Shown here: positions 1 through 15,100 of the stretch, in pieces
Position numbering within the stretch: position 1 is the stretch's first letter
Layout: the number at the start of each line of letters is the position of its first letter
Source: Vigna angularis
Lineage: Eukaryota; Streptophyta; Magnoliopsida; Fabales; Fabaceae
Assembly: GCF_016808095.1 (NCBI RefSeq)
Contig: NC_068970.1
Location: forward strand, 44,985,630 to 45,049,629
Length of the DNA: 64,000 nt
Direction: 5' to 3'
Made by a program: the position numbers and the translations under genes
The notes under the pieces: model-generated
What the model saw: only the letters and a program-made list of their open reading frames with translations
What the model was told of the DNA's origin: nothing
Database searches by the model: none

Positions 1-580
1 CTCACACCCACCTGTGAGCTAATACTAATATTCACCCTTCCTGTCCGTTAACCCAACAAACTCAACACATTTAGCAGAAAGCTAAAACCAAGATTTGTCT
101 TCACTACCATATTCCTACAGAAATTATCTAAACTTACATTCAAATTGTAGTTCTTTCAAACCAGACTTGGTTGACTATTAAGTATTAATTAGATAATAAA
201 CCACCATCACTTAGTGGTAAAATAAGACTGCTAACAAGCAACAATTTTACACCATACTACATATATTCAAGTAAACAAAAAACCATACCTAACTAATCCC
301 ACAACAGCAGCAACCAAAGAAAAACATTATCGATACCATACGTAACTCGAGGGATAGAGAAGATATAAACCCACAAATCAAAGATCAACATACTATTTAT
401 GCAAATGGAGGATTAAGATTTAAAGAGTAGCAAACAATAAAAATCAAAATATCTTTGCAATTTCTCAAGAAAAACTAAAAACATTGTCAAAAGTAAAGAG
501 AAAATACAAAACAAAGAATCAGCTGTTTTATCTGAATCCCAACATCTTCCCCTCTCTCTCTTCCCTCCCATAGAGTTTAC
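1..580. other. probable intron sequence, nothing recognised
   Basis: If the exon at 581-702 is real, this stretch is its downstream intron on the minus strand. It is AT-rich and has stops in all frames. I saw no convincing further exon before the window edge. A possible acceptor near position 12 (minus strand, ...CTCACAG) would put a stop four codons after the junction, so I do not accept it. Confidence 0.3.
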
Positions 581-702
581 CTTTCACGAAAGTCAAGATA
601 GGGCACCCCATTCAAGATTTGCTTTAAAGGCAAACTCTGAACACTGCTTCCGGGCCTCTTCCCCATTAAAGGGGTCCGTGAACTAATTTGCTCAGAAAGC
701 AT
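581..702 (-). CDS. probable first coding exon of an unidentified gene (partial)
   Basis: Read on the minus strand, an ATG at 702 opens 40 complete codons plus two bases, ending exactly at AG|GTAAAC, a good plant 5' splice site. An in-frame stop lies a few codons upstream of the ATG, so the start is bounded. The peptide starts MLSEQISSRTPLMGKRPGSS and ends near PYLDFRER. It has balanced composition with no low complexity, and the exon is clearly less AT-rich than its flanks. I do not recognise the family. The rest of the gene would lie in the next exons, probably beyond the left edge. Against it: the exon is short, no second exon is visible, and no upstream promoter stands out. It could instead be a conserved 3' exon of a non-coding transcript. 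Confidence 0.4.
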
Positions 703-1249
703 CACACAGTTCGAAATTTTTGATTATAAATGTATTGTCTTCTAGTAAGTAGTAAGCAATCCCACCGCAAGAAATTTATCCTGGTGCTACATTACAACAT
801 CATATACAACCAATTTAACACGGTAGTTAATTCTTTTAGGCCATAGATTCAATCTCAAGCACTAAGTGAAAGAAGAGAGCTAAGAAACACAAACAACGTT
901 TTTTCTCTCAATTCAATTGAAAAATCCTGTATGTATGTACCAACAATAATACAACATGTGAATGCGACCATACCATAATAAACATGAAAGAAGCAAACAC
1001 CGGTGAATGTGAACTGAACTGAGCTCAGCTGAGCTACTCTTAAACCAGGATTTGATCAAATTCCTTATTTAAAGCAACAAATGAAACAGATCAACCACTA
1101 CACACACAAACAAACAAACACCGAAAATCAGCACACAAGGTATCATTGATTAGTCCTCCACTGTTTTACACTATTCCATTACATCATAACAAAGAAAGAA
1201 ACCAAACTTACAAATAATCCGCACATGAGCGTGTAGGGGATGGTTACAG
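703..1249. other. spacer between two minus-strand genes
   Basis: This holds the 3' untranslated region and terminator of the membrane-protein gene and, if it is real, the promoter and leader of the gene starting at 702. No long reading frame and no clear TATA box were found. Confidence 0.4.
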
Positions 1250-2212
1250 TCATACATCCAAATTTTCCATCTGAATGCTGCTCTTGAGAGGGACGTATTC
1301 CCCAAGGTACCCTCCGAGGTGATCGTGCAGCGCGCTTTTATCAATCCCCTGGTGATGGAAACTCTTGCAAACGTAGTAAAACACGCTCTGCACCAACAAC
1401 CCAACCAAATTGACAATGACCAACAACCCCACGAGGAACCCTCCAACGACGATCCTAGTGAAGACGCCGTAGACGTCCCCACCGTGGACGACGACGACAC
1501 TAAAGATCCCAGAGATGATGCTGCAGACAACGAGGTAGGCAGCGACGAGAACGGCGGCGTACTTGGTCCTACCCTTGAGAAGGTGGTAGCTTTTCTTCAT
1601 GGCGGCGAGGCCGTAGACAGGCTCGAGGACGGAGACGACGGAGGCGAGGTGCCAGAGGGCGGTGATGTAGACATGGGCGACGAGGAAGAGGGAAAGGATG
1701 ATGAGGAGGGAGAGGAGGAGGAGGAGAGAGTTGTTGGTGTCGATGGCGACGATGATGAGGACGAGGGAGAGGAGGATGAGGGAGTTGTAGAGGATCATGA
1801 GAAGGGTGACCCAGAGGAAGGTGATGAAGAGGCGCTTGAAGACGCGTGGGATGGCGGAGATGGTGGAGGAGAAGGAGACAGGCTTGGCGGTGTAGAGGGA
1901 TGCGACGGTGAAGACGACGGCGGCGGTGGAGAGGAGGGAGAATGCGAAGAGGAAGAGGAGGTAGGAGAACTGGATGAGGAGGAGGAGGGTCCACTGGTGG
2001 GAGGTCTGGGAGGGGTCGTTGAAGGGGTTCTGGAGCTGAACGATGAGAGGGTGGGTGAAGAGGGAGTGGGCGAGGATCGCGAAGGAGAGAGGGAAGATAA
2101 GGGTGAGCGTGATGAGGTAGAAGGTCTTCGGAGAACGCTTTGGAATTGAGGTCGATTCTCGCAGGATGTCGGGGATGTTCAGAAATTGAAGCTCCTCCGG
2201 TGCCAGATCCAT
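1250..2212 (-). CDS. plant six-helix membrane protein of unknown function (At1g31130/At4g19950-like)
   Basis: A single-exon frame of 320 residues. I chose the ATG at 2212 (MDLAPEELQFLNIPDILRES) although the frame stays open 83 codons further upstream. That upstream part is lysine/arginine-rich, comes from a GA-repeat leader and does not look like protein. The amphipathic N-terminus matches plant proteins often labelled 'polyadenylate-binding protein 1-B-binding protein' or uncharacterised membrane protein. Six hydrophobic segments lie at about 31-50, 75-106, 129-157, 163-195, 217-242 and 254-284. There is a conserved-looking loop with EPVYGLAAMKKSYHLLKGR at about 197-215 and a short polar tail. 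No signal peptide or catalytic motif is visible. The family is plant-specific and its function is not known to me; membrane location is inferred from the helices. The protein is strongly leucine/valine/serine-rich, which also makes the opposite strand read as a long acidic frame. Confidence 0.85.
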   Translation of the reverse strand: MDLAPEELQFLNIPDILRESTSIPKRSPKTFYLITLTLIFPLSFAILAHSLFTHPLIVQLQNPFNDPSQTSHQWTLLLLIQFSYLLFLFAFSLLSTAAVVFTVASLYTAKPVSFSSTISAIPRVFKRLFITFLWVTLLMILYNSLILLSLVLIIVAIDTNNSLLLLLSLLIILSLFLVAHVYITALWHLASVVSVLEPVYGLAAMKKSYHLLKGRTKYAAVLVAAYLVVCSIISGIFSVVVVHGGDVYGVFTRIVVGGFLVGLLVIVNLVGLLVQSVFYYVCKSFHHQGIDKSALHDHLGGYLGEYVPLKSSIQMENLDV

Positions 2213-2300
2213 CTTCTTCTCAGAATCACCAACAACAACAACTGCGTCTTCTTTCTTTCTTTCTCTCTTTCTTTCTCCCTTTCTTTCTATGGAGAGAAGA
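2213..2300 (-). promoter_or_regulatory. polypurine 5' leader of the membrane-protein gene
   Basis: On the minus strand this is a GAAAG/GAGAGA-rich tract (plus-strand CTTT repeats at about 2249-2289), immediately before the chosen start codon. Such GA-rich leaders are common in plant genes. No in-frame stop interrupts it, which is why the open frame overshoots the true start. Confidence 0.5.
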
Positions 2301-2399
2301 GACGGTGGGTGTTGTCTTGTGTGGGGGCTATCTTTTATTGTTTTCAGTAGACACGTTTTATGTTCAGCAACCAAAATCCAGATTTCCCTTCCCAAATTA

Positions 2400-3306
2400 C
2401 AAATAACTATACCAGTTTCTTCGCCACTCACTCCTACTATTATATTTTCAATTATTACCATTCAATTTTCTTTTTTCTTATTTTATTATCAAATTTATAT
2501 TCTGTTAAAGTATTTTATTCATTGATGAAAGCAACTTCAAAGATCTTCTCTAATCATAATTTGTTCTAAAATTCAGTTTATCATATAAAAAACACTTCAC
2601 ATTATTAGAGAAGATATTTTATATAATTTTTATAAATGATTGAGAATAAATATTTTATAAGTTAATTTATAAACAAAATATATTTTCTATAATAATTTAA
2701 AAATAAAAATATATTTAATTTTTTTTAATTATCGTCGTTCCCGCTTATTAGATTTCTTTCTAAATAAGTCAAATTGAATTTAATGGAACTTGGAAGACTG
2801 TTTTTTTTGTGTTTTTAACATAAAAATGTCAGCGGGAAGCGTGTTCAAAAGGATCCTGATTATATATACATTATTCTCTTTTGCATAAACATTTAATTAT
2901 ATCTGGTTGGAACTCCAGCAGTCAATTCAAAATTAAAAAACTAGTTTGTAATTAGAAATAGAAAAACTAATGGAAGTGTTTGGCAAAAATATATATTAAA
3001 ATAATTAAAAATGTAAATAACAAAAAAAAAATATATATATATATATAAATTTTCTTTTTATTTATAATTATTAAATATGTTTGTAGTTATTAAATTTAAT
3101 AGTTAAATTTTTTTTAATAAAGATGTTAAGTTAAAATAACTATTTACATTCATTTCAAAATTTTACGTTTTGAAGATTTTATAATGGTTGTTTCTTAAAT
3201 TATCTTTTAACTCTGAAATTATAAACACACGATAAATATATTTAATATTTTAACTTATGGTTACGTAAGTTTTACCTTTTTATATTATTATTTTAGTTTT
3301 TTAGCC

Positions 3307-3370
<64 letters not shown>

Positions 3371-5460
3371 CTCAGTTTTGTACTTTTTACCTTTAAAAGT
3401 TATGTAAGGACAACAAAAATTAAAATTAATAAATAAATCAATAATTTTAATATTTAATGTGGGTCTTAATAATTAAAGGAACACCAACATCAATCATAAC
3501 GAAAAAAAATATGCCTTTGCACGGCCTTAACATATTCACATATTTTATTTATGGTTACTTGAGAAATTTAATTGACATATTTTATAAAGATTCTGTCTCA
3601 TAATCAAATTATATTCAGTCTTGTGTTTACTTTTTCAGTAATTTTAAATATAATGTAAAGATATTATATTTTCTATTATTAAAATTGCTTATCTCCATCA
3701 CTTGTAGTAGAGATTTATCATTCAATGAATGATTGAAAAAAAAACAATTTACTTCAATAAATTTCAAGTTTTTATCTAAAAATAAAGAAATTTTCTTTCT
3801 ACTCTCTTTTTGAAAAAAGTGAAATTAAAAAGGGTTCCCACCTTGGATAGAAAACTATACAAGTGACCTACTTATTATGGAAATTTTCAGAACCAATAAT
3901 TAAACCAAGCAAACTAATTTTTTTTTCTCATATAAAGAAAGGGATTGTCTGATTCATTTTCATATGGATCATGATATATATAATAATATGAGCTCCAAAT
4001 TAAAAGGCATATCAATATTTTGAAAGTAGGATTATGAAATTTTTTTATCGAAGCAATTTATGGTATTGTATAGACCAATTGCCATTTTATCTAATAAGTT
4101 TGCGGACATTGGGGTTCCACAAGGAGTACTTCCTCATATTATATTTGAAGTAGTTGTTCAAATTCTTTATGACATGCAAGTGAAATAAGTTCTAGTTAAT
4201 GGTAAAAAGAAAATTTTGAATGTAGGAGTTGTTCTTATTTTATCATAAGGTTTTGTTAGAGCAGTGCAGCGTTGTACTGGTTCGGATCACATAATCCCAC
4301 ATCTAGTTGTTAATCTTAACTAAGAATTAACGTTTCACTCGCACAAATTAACAAGTTGTTACAATCACAAAGAAAATAAACAAGTTTGCTTGATTTTGGA
4401 TTTCATTTGTATTGTTTGGTACTTTTTTTTATTTTAAATTCTTTTTGGAGTTTAAGATCATTTTAGAATGAAATTTATTTAGATTTGAGTTAAAAAAATA
4501 AGTTTTTTATATTTGAAAAAAAATTATAATTAAGTGAAGAAATGAACCAATCCGTTTAACCCACCAACCTCATGGTCGGATCAAGTTCGAATTTTTTTGA
4601 TTCACTAATAAATGAGTCAAATTAGGTTGACTCACGTTCAACCATAATGAACTTGTCGTTTTGACAACACTATCCAATATCTTATAAAATTTTATTCTCA
4701 TTATCCCCTTAAATTTAGTACATCAATTTTTAATTATTCATAATTTTGATTGCTCATTTTCTTTTACATAATTTTTTAATCTTTCATAACTTTGTTAATT
4801 TTTCAATAATTTTTGTTTATTTGAACATTAAGGTAAAAAGAATTAAAAGAAATTAAACTCATGACAACAGTTCTAGGAATGATTGTCAAATGTAATTTGA
4901 GCATGAGTCAATATTTTAAAACAAAAAATTTAACAAAATTACATATAATTGAAAATTAAAGAATTTAAAATACGTAATTTTTTTAAAAACAAATATTATG
5001 AACAATTAAAAAAAGTAAAAGAATAAATTGAAAAAAAAATAGTAAAAACCTGTCAATTTTATAAAATATAAAGACTAAAATTTTAATTAAATATATTTTT
5101 CACGTTAGATTTTGGTCAGAGAAAAAATTTCATTATTGTCACCAACATCACCTATTATTAACCTATCGACTTTTGAAAGCAATGCATTTCTTTCTGAAAG
5201 GGATTTTATCATATTCTTATTGGACTTTTCTTTCAAGGAAAGTAACTAAAAGAAAATAAATAAATTTTTTGATCCCCCGTTTAAGCTTCAATAATTTTTT
5301 TTTTCTATAAAATATTTCCAAACACTTCCAGATTAAAGATGAAGATTACATTTTTGGTTTTCACAAACTATTTTTGTTTTTGTCTTTTAAATTTTAAATG
5401 AAATAGTTGTAACTAAATATTATTTATTTTAGTTGTTTGTGAAGATGTATTTTTTTTAGC
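2400..5460. other. AT-rich intergenic region
   Basis: About 3 kb between the divergent membrane-protein and MSI1 genes. I see no coding sequence. It holds a long TA microsatellite and, at about 4545-4670, a less AT-rich patch (around AACCCACCAACC and GGTTGACTCACG) that reads like an old dispersed repeat but cannot be classified by eye. Confidence 0.6.
3309..3366. repeat. (TA)n microsatellite
   Basis: An uninterrupted run of about 29 TA units. Confidence 0.95.
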
Positions 5461-5464
5461 AAAT

Positions 5465-5560
5465 CAATTAGTGGGCCGAAGAATTTGAGACAGCCCAAGT
5501 AAAATAAATTTTACTATTACAATATATATAATATTAATATATCCTAACGGGTTCAGTAGA
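5465..5560 (+). promoter_or_regulatory. MSI1 promoter with paired site II (TGGGCY) motifs
   Basis: TGGGCC at 5472-5477 and, on the other strand, TGGGCT (AGCCCA at 5492-5497) lie 20 bases apart, about 400 bases upstream of the MSI1 start codon. Site II elements are established promoter motifs of plant genes active in dividing cells, which suits a chromatin-assembly subunit. An AT-rich stretch (TATATATAATATTAATATA, about 5523-5541) may hold the TATA element. Confidence 0.45.
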
Positions 5561-5690
5561 AATTGAGTGAGAGGCAAGCGCGGGCACAACAAGACTGCTA
5601 CTTCTTTCATTACATCTTAAAATCTTAGGGTTCTTATTCTCAGCATAATCTTCATTTTCGCTTCCCTCGCTTCATTTCTTACTTCGCACT

Positions 5691-5793
5691 GTGAGTCTCT
5701 TTTCTACTCTTTACTGAATTCCCCCTTCTCCATTCTGCTTTAATGTAACCGTGTTTTTGTTTTTTCTGGTTTTCCTTGGCATTTAATTTTCAG
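5691..5793 (+). other. probable 5'-UTR intron of MSI1
   Basis: A 103-base segment with GTGAGT at its start and a T-rich tract plus TTTTCAG at its end. It lies in the leader, 91 bases before the MSI1 ATG. Leader introns are common in plant housekeeping genes. Inferred from splice signals only. Confidence 0.5.
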
Positions 5794-5878
5794 CTTTCAA
5801 TTGCAAAAGACTGTGATTGCGATTGTCATTGTTGGGATTGCATTGAGAAGGATTAGGGTTAGGGTTGAAAGAGAGTGA

Positions 5879-8624
<2,746 letters not shown>

Positions 8625-11600
8625 TGTAGTTGATGGACATGACATTTAGCATTTAGTGTAGTGTTGAATACAGGTTGAGTGTTGTTCCATATTAATTTGT
8701 GCTGTTACTTCGTTCTTCACTTTAGTTGTAGCTTTGTTTTTGAAAGGTGTGAATTATGATATGATTGCCTTCACCAGTAGCATGGTGAACAACCGAGACG
8801 TAGGTGTAATTTTCGATGGTAAAGGTTTCCCATTTATGTTTACAAAATATCATGTCTGATTGTGATAGTGCTCATCATAATCCATCTGATCTTAGTTACA
8901 TCTGTGCATTGTCCGAAAAAATCTCCACACCAGTTTCTAAAATTCATGAAATCTGAATATGTTTTTTTGACTCTAATGTAAATTAAGTTTTTTACAAAGT
9001 CAGATTAAAATGATTAGAAATTACGATTTGCAGGTATTAAAGTTAGTTTGCCATGCCTGTTTTAACTGCATTTGTCAAATATTTTGGTCTGTTATAATCC
9101 CTCTAGCAAATATCTTCCATTTTGAAACATTTGGATATAGACATGTTCAGCATATCAATTTGAACAAGCGTTTTAACCGGTTGAATCACTGGTCTGAATT
9201 TAAAAATAGGGTAATTTTTTTTTCTTGTAATTCTTATAAAAAAATTAATTATATTTCTAATTTTTATTTTGTTTAATTTAATTTAGTCTTTAAAAATGTT
9301 CTAATTAAGTTTTTTATGTTAGATTTACATTATATTTATGTTAGAATTTATATTTCAAATCACTACTTAAAAAATAAAGTAATATAAATATTTAGGTTTT
9401 AAAATGGAATGTTTTGATATATAAATTTTAATGGAAATATAATATTAATCTAACAAAAAGAATTAATTGAATCATTTTTAAAAACTAGAAAATTAAATTG
9501 AACTAAATAAAAATTAGAAATTTAATTGAATTTTTTGTATAGAAATTAAAGGTAAAAAATTATTTTATTCTCTAAATACAATCTAAAAGTAAGAAAATAC
9601 AAAACAAATTATTATCTAACATCAAATTATTGTTGTCACTTATCCACTTATAATATTAAAGTTTTGAATCTGTAATATTTTATTCTCTTAAAATATTTTC
9701 TTTATCCTTATCTATAATAATAATGAAAAAGAATATTAGCTAATAATATTGAAACATTAAGTAGTAAGTAATTAAATTAATTTCATAGTACTAACAATAT
9801 ATGTTAGTTCAAAATCATGCAAACAATTTTAAGTTAAAATGAGTGACTCAACATTATTTTGAAGAATGAAAAAACCATATTTGGTTAGTACACGAGAACC
9901 AAGAGTAAAGACAAACTCACTAGCAATGATAGTGATTGAAATGCTAAGAACGTCACAAGTTAGCTTAGACAAGTTTGAATAACGATTTTGACGATTCCTT
10001 CAATAATTTAATATATCCGACTTATCAAAAAGCTTTGGATCAAGATTCTCTTCATCTAAACAAAATATCTAATTCAAACTTTCTGTGTCATTAGCATGTT
10101 GGCTCAAACAATCAATATATTCCTAAGACATCATGAAAAAAATTTAATATGTTATTCGTAAATAAGAAATAAAATAAAGAAAATTGAGAATTAAAGAAAC
10201 ATGTTGTGTTAGAGGAGAAACTTGTACTTGAAGTATTTAACTGATTTGAATTTAATTTGATATATTCTTCAAACAACTTATACATGTTATTTTATGCTTT
10301 AAAACATTAATCTTTTCTTTACAAGTAGAATGATTAATCTTAGAGTAACAAAATCGAATTACTTTAAGCTTTATCCAAAAATCAAGAATAGCCCCAATAA
10401 CAAAAATGTTACTGTGATTCCAATTCTTACTAAACTTGTTCATTATAATCTTTAATAGTCGGTTCTACCACCTAAAGATCTCTCACAGTTGAAACCAATT
10501 CTATCATGCTTGAAGAAAGAAATGGAATATGTTATGTGATGGTTGAAATCTATTTCAACAGTGTAAGAACAAGTTCTGTTGTGCTTGGAGCATGTTATAT
10601 GGTGGTTGAAACCAATTCCTATTTATATAATTTATTTCAATTAATACTTTTTATTTTTAAATTTTATTCATTAACAATATTATAAAATGATTTTGACTTA
10701 TTTAAATATAACTTTATATTACTTTTAACATCAAGAATAATTTAATAATCTTACTTTTCAATCTATTAAAACTGTTTTAAATTCAATCAAATTTCTCGTA
10801 ACCTTTAGTTTTAAATCCACTCTATCATCACTTTCAAATTCTTTAAAAAAATACCAACTTCATTTTCAAATTCATCCACCTTATCTCTCTCAAATTATTG
10901 CTAATTATTCCTTACACAGTTAAACCTTCATTATATGTTTCAAATTATAAAATATGTTTCATATTATAAAACATTTCAATTAAAAAGAATTGATAGAAAT
11001 ATTCAAACAAATAGCCAAAATATTCAATCCAAATAAGAATGAGATGTATTCAGAACAATTATTTCGGGATGTAATTTTTTTAAAACATATTGAATATTTT
11101 AAAATATATTTGTAGATTCGAAAATATCTTTTTATATATTTTGAATTGAGTGTTATATTGAAATGCCTTTTTATATAACGGGAAAGCCAATGAAACGGGT
11201 TTATATACATTGTAAAATCCATTAACACGTCTTTGTGCTAATTTATCTTTAAATATAAAAATGCCCAACAAATTTCATTTGGAATATTAAAATTTGTAAG
11301 TATGAAAATTCTAAAGTCGAGACTCTAGTTATTTATCTCTTGCGAAACTCCATCATAATGTGCCAACAGTATGAAGGAAAAATGATTTGGCGGGAGATGT
11401 AGTAACTGAATAGCGCTACCTTTTGGCACACGTGGAAGATGTAATAGAGATAAGCCAAATTTGGGCGTTTGACACAGTTAAAAGAGACAACGGGAACTAT
11501 TTATATGAAGTGCCCATTCTATTTATATGGCACACAAAACCCATTCTACATCTATTACCTAAGTTTCCCTCCTGAAACCAATCCCTTGATAAAGAAATTG

Positions 11601-12115
11601 AAAACAATCTCCTTGATAAACAAATTCAAAACACCTACGAAGCACCGCAAAAATATCTTACAATTGTTACAGAATATACAATTTAAAGTGTACTGTATCA
11701 AAATTAATATATCCTATATAATTAAAACTTTGTTTTTTCTATTAATCCATAAAATCCTTAGCTTTGGTGGAGAAATTTACTATTCAGAAATGTTTATTTA
11801 TTTATTTACTATTGCAAGTGTTTAATGTGCTGTTCTAGCTTACGTTGTAGGAATGAATTGGATGAGTCAGTTTGCACTAGTTATTAAGGATTGGATGGGC
11901 ATGTAGAGATTCAAACTACCTTCACTGCAAAAGGTTTTCATACCCAAAACTAGCTAGTTCTTGTCAATTTGTCCGTATCATAGTGCAACAAATCATGAAA
12001 ATATCTATCAGGTAACTTCATGTAAGATCGACATGGATAACTAAATAAACAAAATGCAAGTAGAATAGAAAGAAGGGCAGGAGAAAGCCCTTGCTGAATG
12101 GTAAAAAGGTATGCG
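8625..12115. other. intergenic region between convergent MSI1 and GPAT9
   Basis: It holds the two 3' untranslated regions and about 3 kb of AT-rich sequence. Short frames here (9010-9276, 11469-11825 and others) are rich in I, K, N, F and Y with no domain, so I do not call them genes. At about 11386-11397 there is an isolated E2F-like TTTGGCGGGAGA with TATA-like ATTTATAT stretches about 115-145 bases downstream, but no gene follows. Confidence 0.6.
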
Positions 12116-15100
12116 TTATTTTTCCTCTAAGCGCTGCAACACAGACTGAGCAAAGTTTTGTTGCCTACAAATGATTGAAAATGACCGAGGTTAACAGGAT
12201 TTAAATTTCTCAAGAATTAGGAATGTGTGAACTGATCTAACAAGTTATGACAGGATGGTACAAACAAGTTCAAGCAGACAGAGTTAATTACAAAACTGAG
12301 AAGAAAGTTTAAATATTTAATAAAATATTCAACATATTCTGTACGGAAAAGTAATAGATGAAGTGCTGCCAACGGCACAAATTTCATGGGCGAGTCATTT
12401 ATGGAAAAATCCGTGTTTCATTATTGCACAAATTTCACTTAGTAATCACTTTTCAAATATTAGATAAGTTATGCTCCCATCCCCCGCAGCACCCTCCCTT
12501 TTATCTTAAAAGGTAACCCGCCTTTTTTCCTAGAGAATAATGAGTTACACTTTAGTCTATTTTAACCTAATCAAACTTCTTGAGAACGTTTTCTCTCTCC
12601 TTCTTTGATTCTCAATTTCTCACATCATTACTAGCTAATTATAAAGCTCTGCCAATTGACTGCTGAGCTTGAAATAAAAATAACAGACATGCATAGTTCT
12701 AATTATGAAATCTTGGCGACAAAGATCATATGATAACATGATTGAGAGATTGAGAAATTTAACTTACTTTCTTTCTCTGTGTTTTGGACTGGGGCGAGAA
12801 TACTTCAGATATCCATCCCAGGGAACCTTTTTGAGCCCAGCACGATGTGATATAATATCTCTCACCCTGTACCGTTGGAATGATATATTCTGTTTCAATT
12901 CCCTGCAGCAAAACATAGGTTCATACAATATGGAATAAAGATCTTTTACCTCTCTGCAAATTCAATGGATGTCTCTCCAGGCTTCAAGTTTTGTGGCTCC
13001 AAGTACCAAACATCACAAACTACAGCCCAAGATGTCATTAATTGCAAGAGATGAGTGGTGAATGATTGTCTGAAAGTGTAGGAGATACAGAAACTCTTAT
13101 CCAGCAATACAAAAAAATATGAATGAGTAGAAAGAAAAATTAATTATCATGTAGAAACCAACTTCTTACTTTCGACTATTCCAAAACGCATCTACGAAAA
13201 TTTTATTGTACTTGATTGCAACAGGGCAAACTGTGCAGCCAAGTTCAAATGCACCCTAAACATCATTAAAATTAGAAGAGGCTTCAATTATATTTAGAAC
13301 TTTCAGATTACAGGAATTATAATACAAGTGGATGGAGACAAAATTAAAGAGGAAAAGGAAAGCCTATTGTGTAAGTAAAAGTGTAAAACTCAGGCATTTC
13401 ACGTTCAATGCAATTGCAAATGATCCTATACCTTCTTAAACATGACTGTATAGTGATTATTTACACAAGTTCCTTCAGGAAATATAAGAAGAGGGTTATT
13501 GTTAGCTCCCTGGACATGTTCCCTCAATCTGAAATATGAAAAGTCACGTCAGAATAAGATTTTAGATATATTCTCCCAACATTTTCAATTATACTTACTT
13601 CCTTGCCACAATTTCTCGATCCTTCACCTCTGTACGATTGAACCAGATACACCCTACACTCTCTAAAATAGTGCTCTGCAATAATCCTGTGGATGAAATT
13701 CAGAAATGTATCAGGCATTAACTTGTGAAGAGCCCATCGAACTTTGAAGGAAAGTAGATCTGGATGAATATATAGTTTAGTAACAAATGTACAGTGTACT
13801 ACCATAGAAAGATGCAATAGCACCTAGCATGATTAATTTGGTTGAGCGTGAGAAGATCAAAGGACATCCTAGCGTTTGTTTAAGTTCTAAAAAGAAAAGG
13901 ATGTTTAAAATGAAAAGATCTTCCCTGTCAACTAGTAATTTTCTCAACAAATTTCCACCTATAACTCTAAGATCGGACCACATTAAGTAATAAGGATGCT
14001 CGGTGGAATATTTAAGCGTTTGAGTCTTCTTTATATGTAGTTAGCGTTTTGAGGGTGGATTCCTCAAGTGTTTGGGTACTTATCAATTGGTTGTTGATCT
14101 TTTGGAAACGGCTGATTGGTTCTTCCTCCTTAACCACTAGAGAGGAGGCTTAAACTCTCACTGTAGTGGGGTAGTCTACTTGAGCCTAGCAAGGAATCTT
14201 ATTACCAAGCCCAAATCGTTTAAGGATTATGTTTGACTGGTCTATAAAAGTTGTACTACCTCTATTTGATAGGAATAATGCTTTTAGAATATTGACTAGG
14301 TGTCAGACTAGGAATGATCTTTCAGTGTAGACAAAGTCTTTATAATAATTAACTTTGAATGAAATAAGGCAGAGAAGAAAGTTTTTTCCCATTAAGCTTC
14401 CATTCGAAGGATTCGATCCCTTGGGTTGGGTCTCTAGAGCCGAGAAATTTTTCGAGATACAGAACGTGAGGAGAAGAGAAAGACTCCTGCTAGCGTACAT
14501 ATGCATGGAAGGCAGCGCGAGTTACTGGTTTCGTTTTTGGAGAGCCAAGGCACAAAATCCTTTATGGGAGGAATTGCGCGAGGCTCTAGTGAGGCGGTTT
14601 GGGGGACGAGATCGAGAGACTGTGTTTGAGAGGCTTGCGGCGATTAAGCAGAAGGGTTCGGTGGACGAGTACATACAGGAGTTCGAGATGTTGGTGGCTC
14701 AGATGGGGTGACGGAAGACCAATTCCTAAGATACTTTTTCGCCGGTCTTCAAAGCAAAGTAAGAAGGCAAATTAGACCGCACAACCCTACAGACTTGTTG
14801 ACAACATGGAGGTTGCACGCGACGTAGAGGAGGCGTATCGAGGGGCGAAGGCTGTGGGAGGAACGATGACCAAGAGTGGTCAGTCGTGGGGCGGTACCAA
14901 GGTAGTATGGGTACGGTCGCGAGGGAGCCTTCCCGCTGCAGTCAAGGGAGACAGGGGATCACTGCGAGAACATAACCAAGGAAGAATGTGTATTGAATTT
15001 CTTTGTTCTGTACAGTGTATCTACGTCCCCAAGGGAGCCAAGTTCTCCCTCCACAGATAACAGAATCCTGACTATACAAAAGAATTCATAAGCCATCGTT

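Noticed and set aside
1569..1994. 141-codon proline/histidine/arginine-rich frame on the minus strand
   Set aside because: Out-of-frame shadow of the membrane-protein gene.
1319..2149. 276-codon acidic (D/E/G-rich) open frame on the plus strand
   Set aside because: It is the exact complement of the leucine/valine-rich membrane-protein gene; composition is dictated by that gene and no domain is present.
11469..11825. 118-codon plus-strand frame near TATA-like and E2F-like motifs
   Set aside because: Rich in I, K, N, F and Y as expected from AT-rich DNA, with no domain and no splice-supported extension; the motifs alone do not justify a gene.
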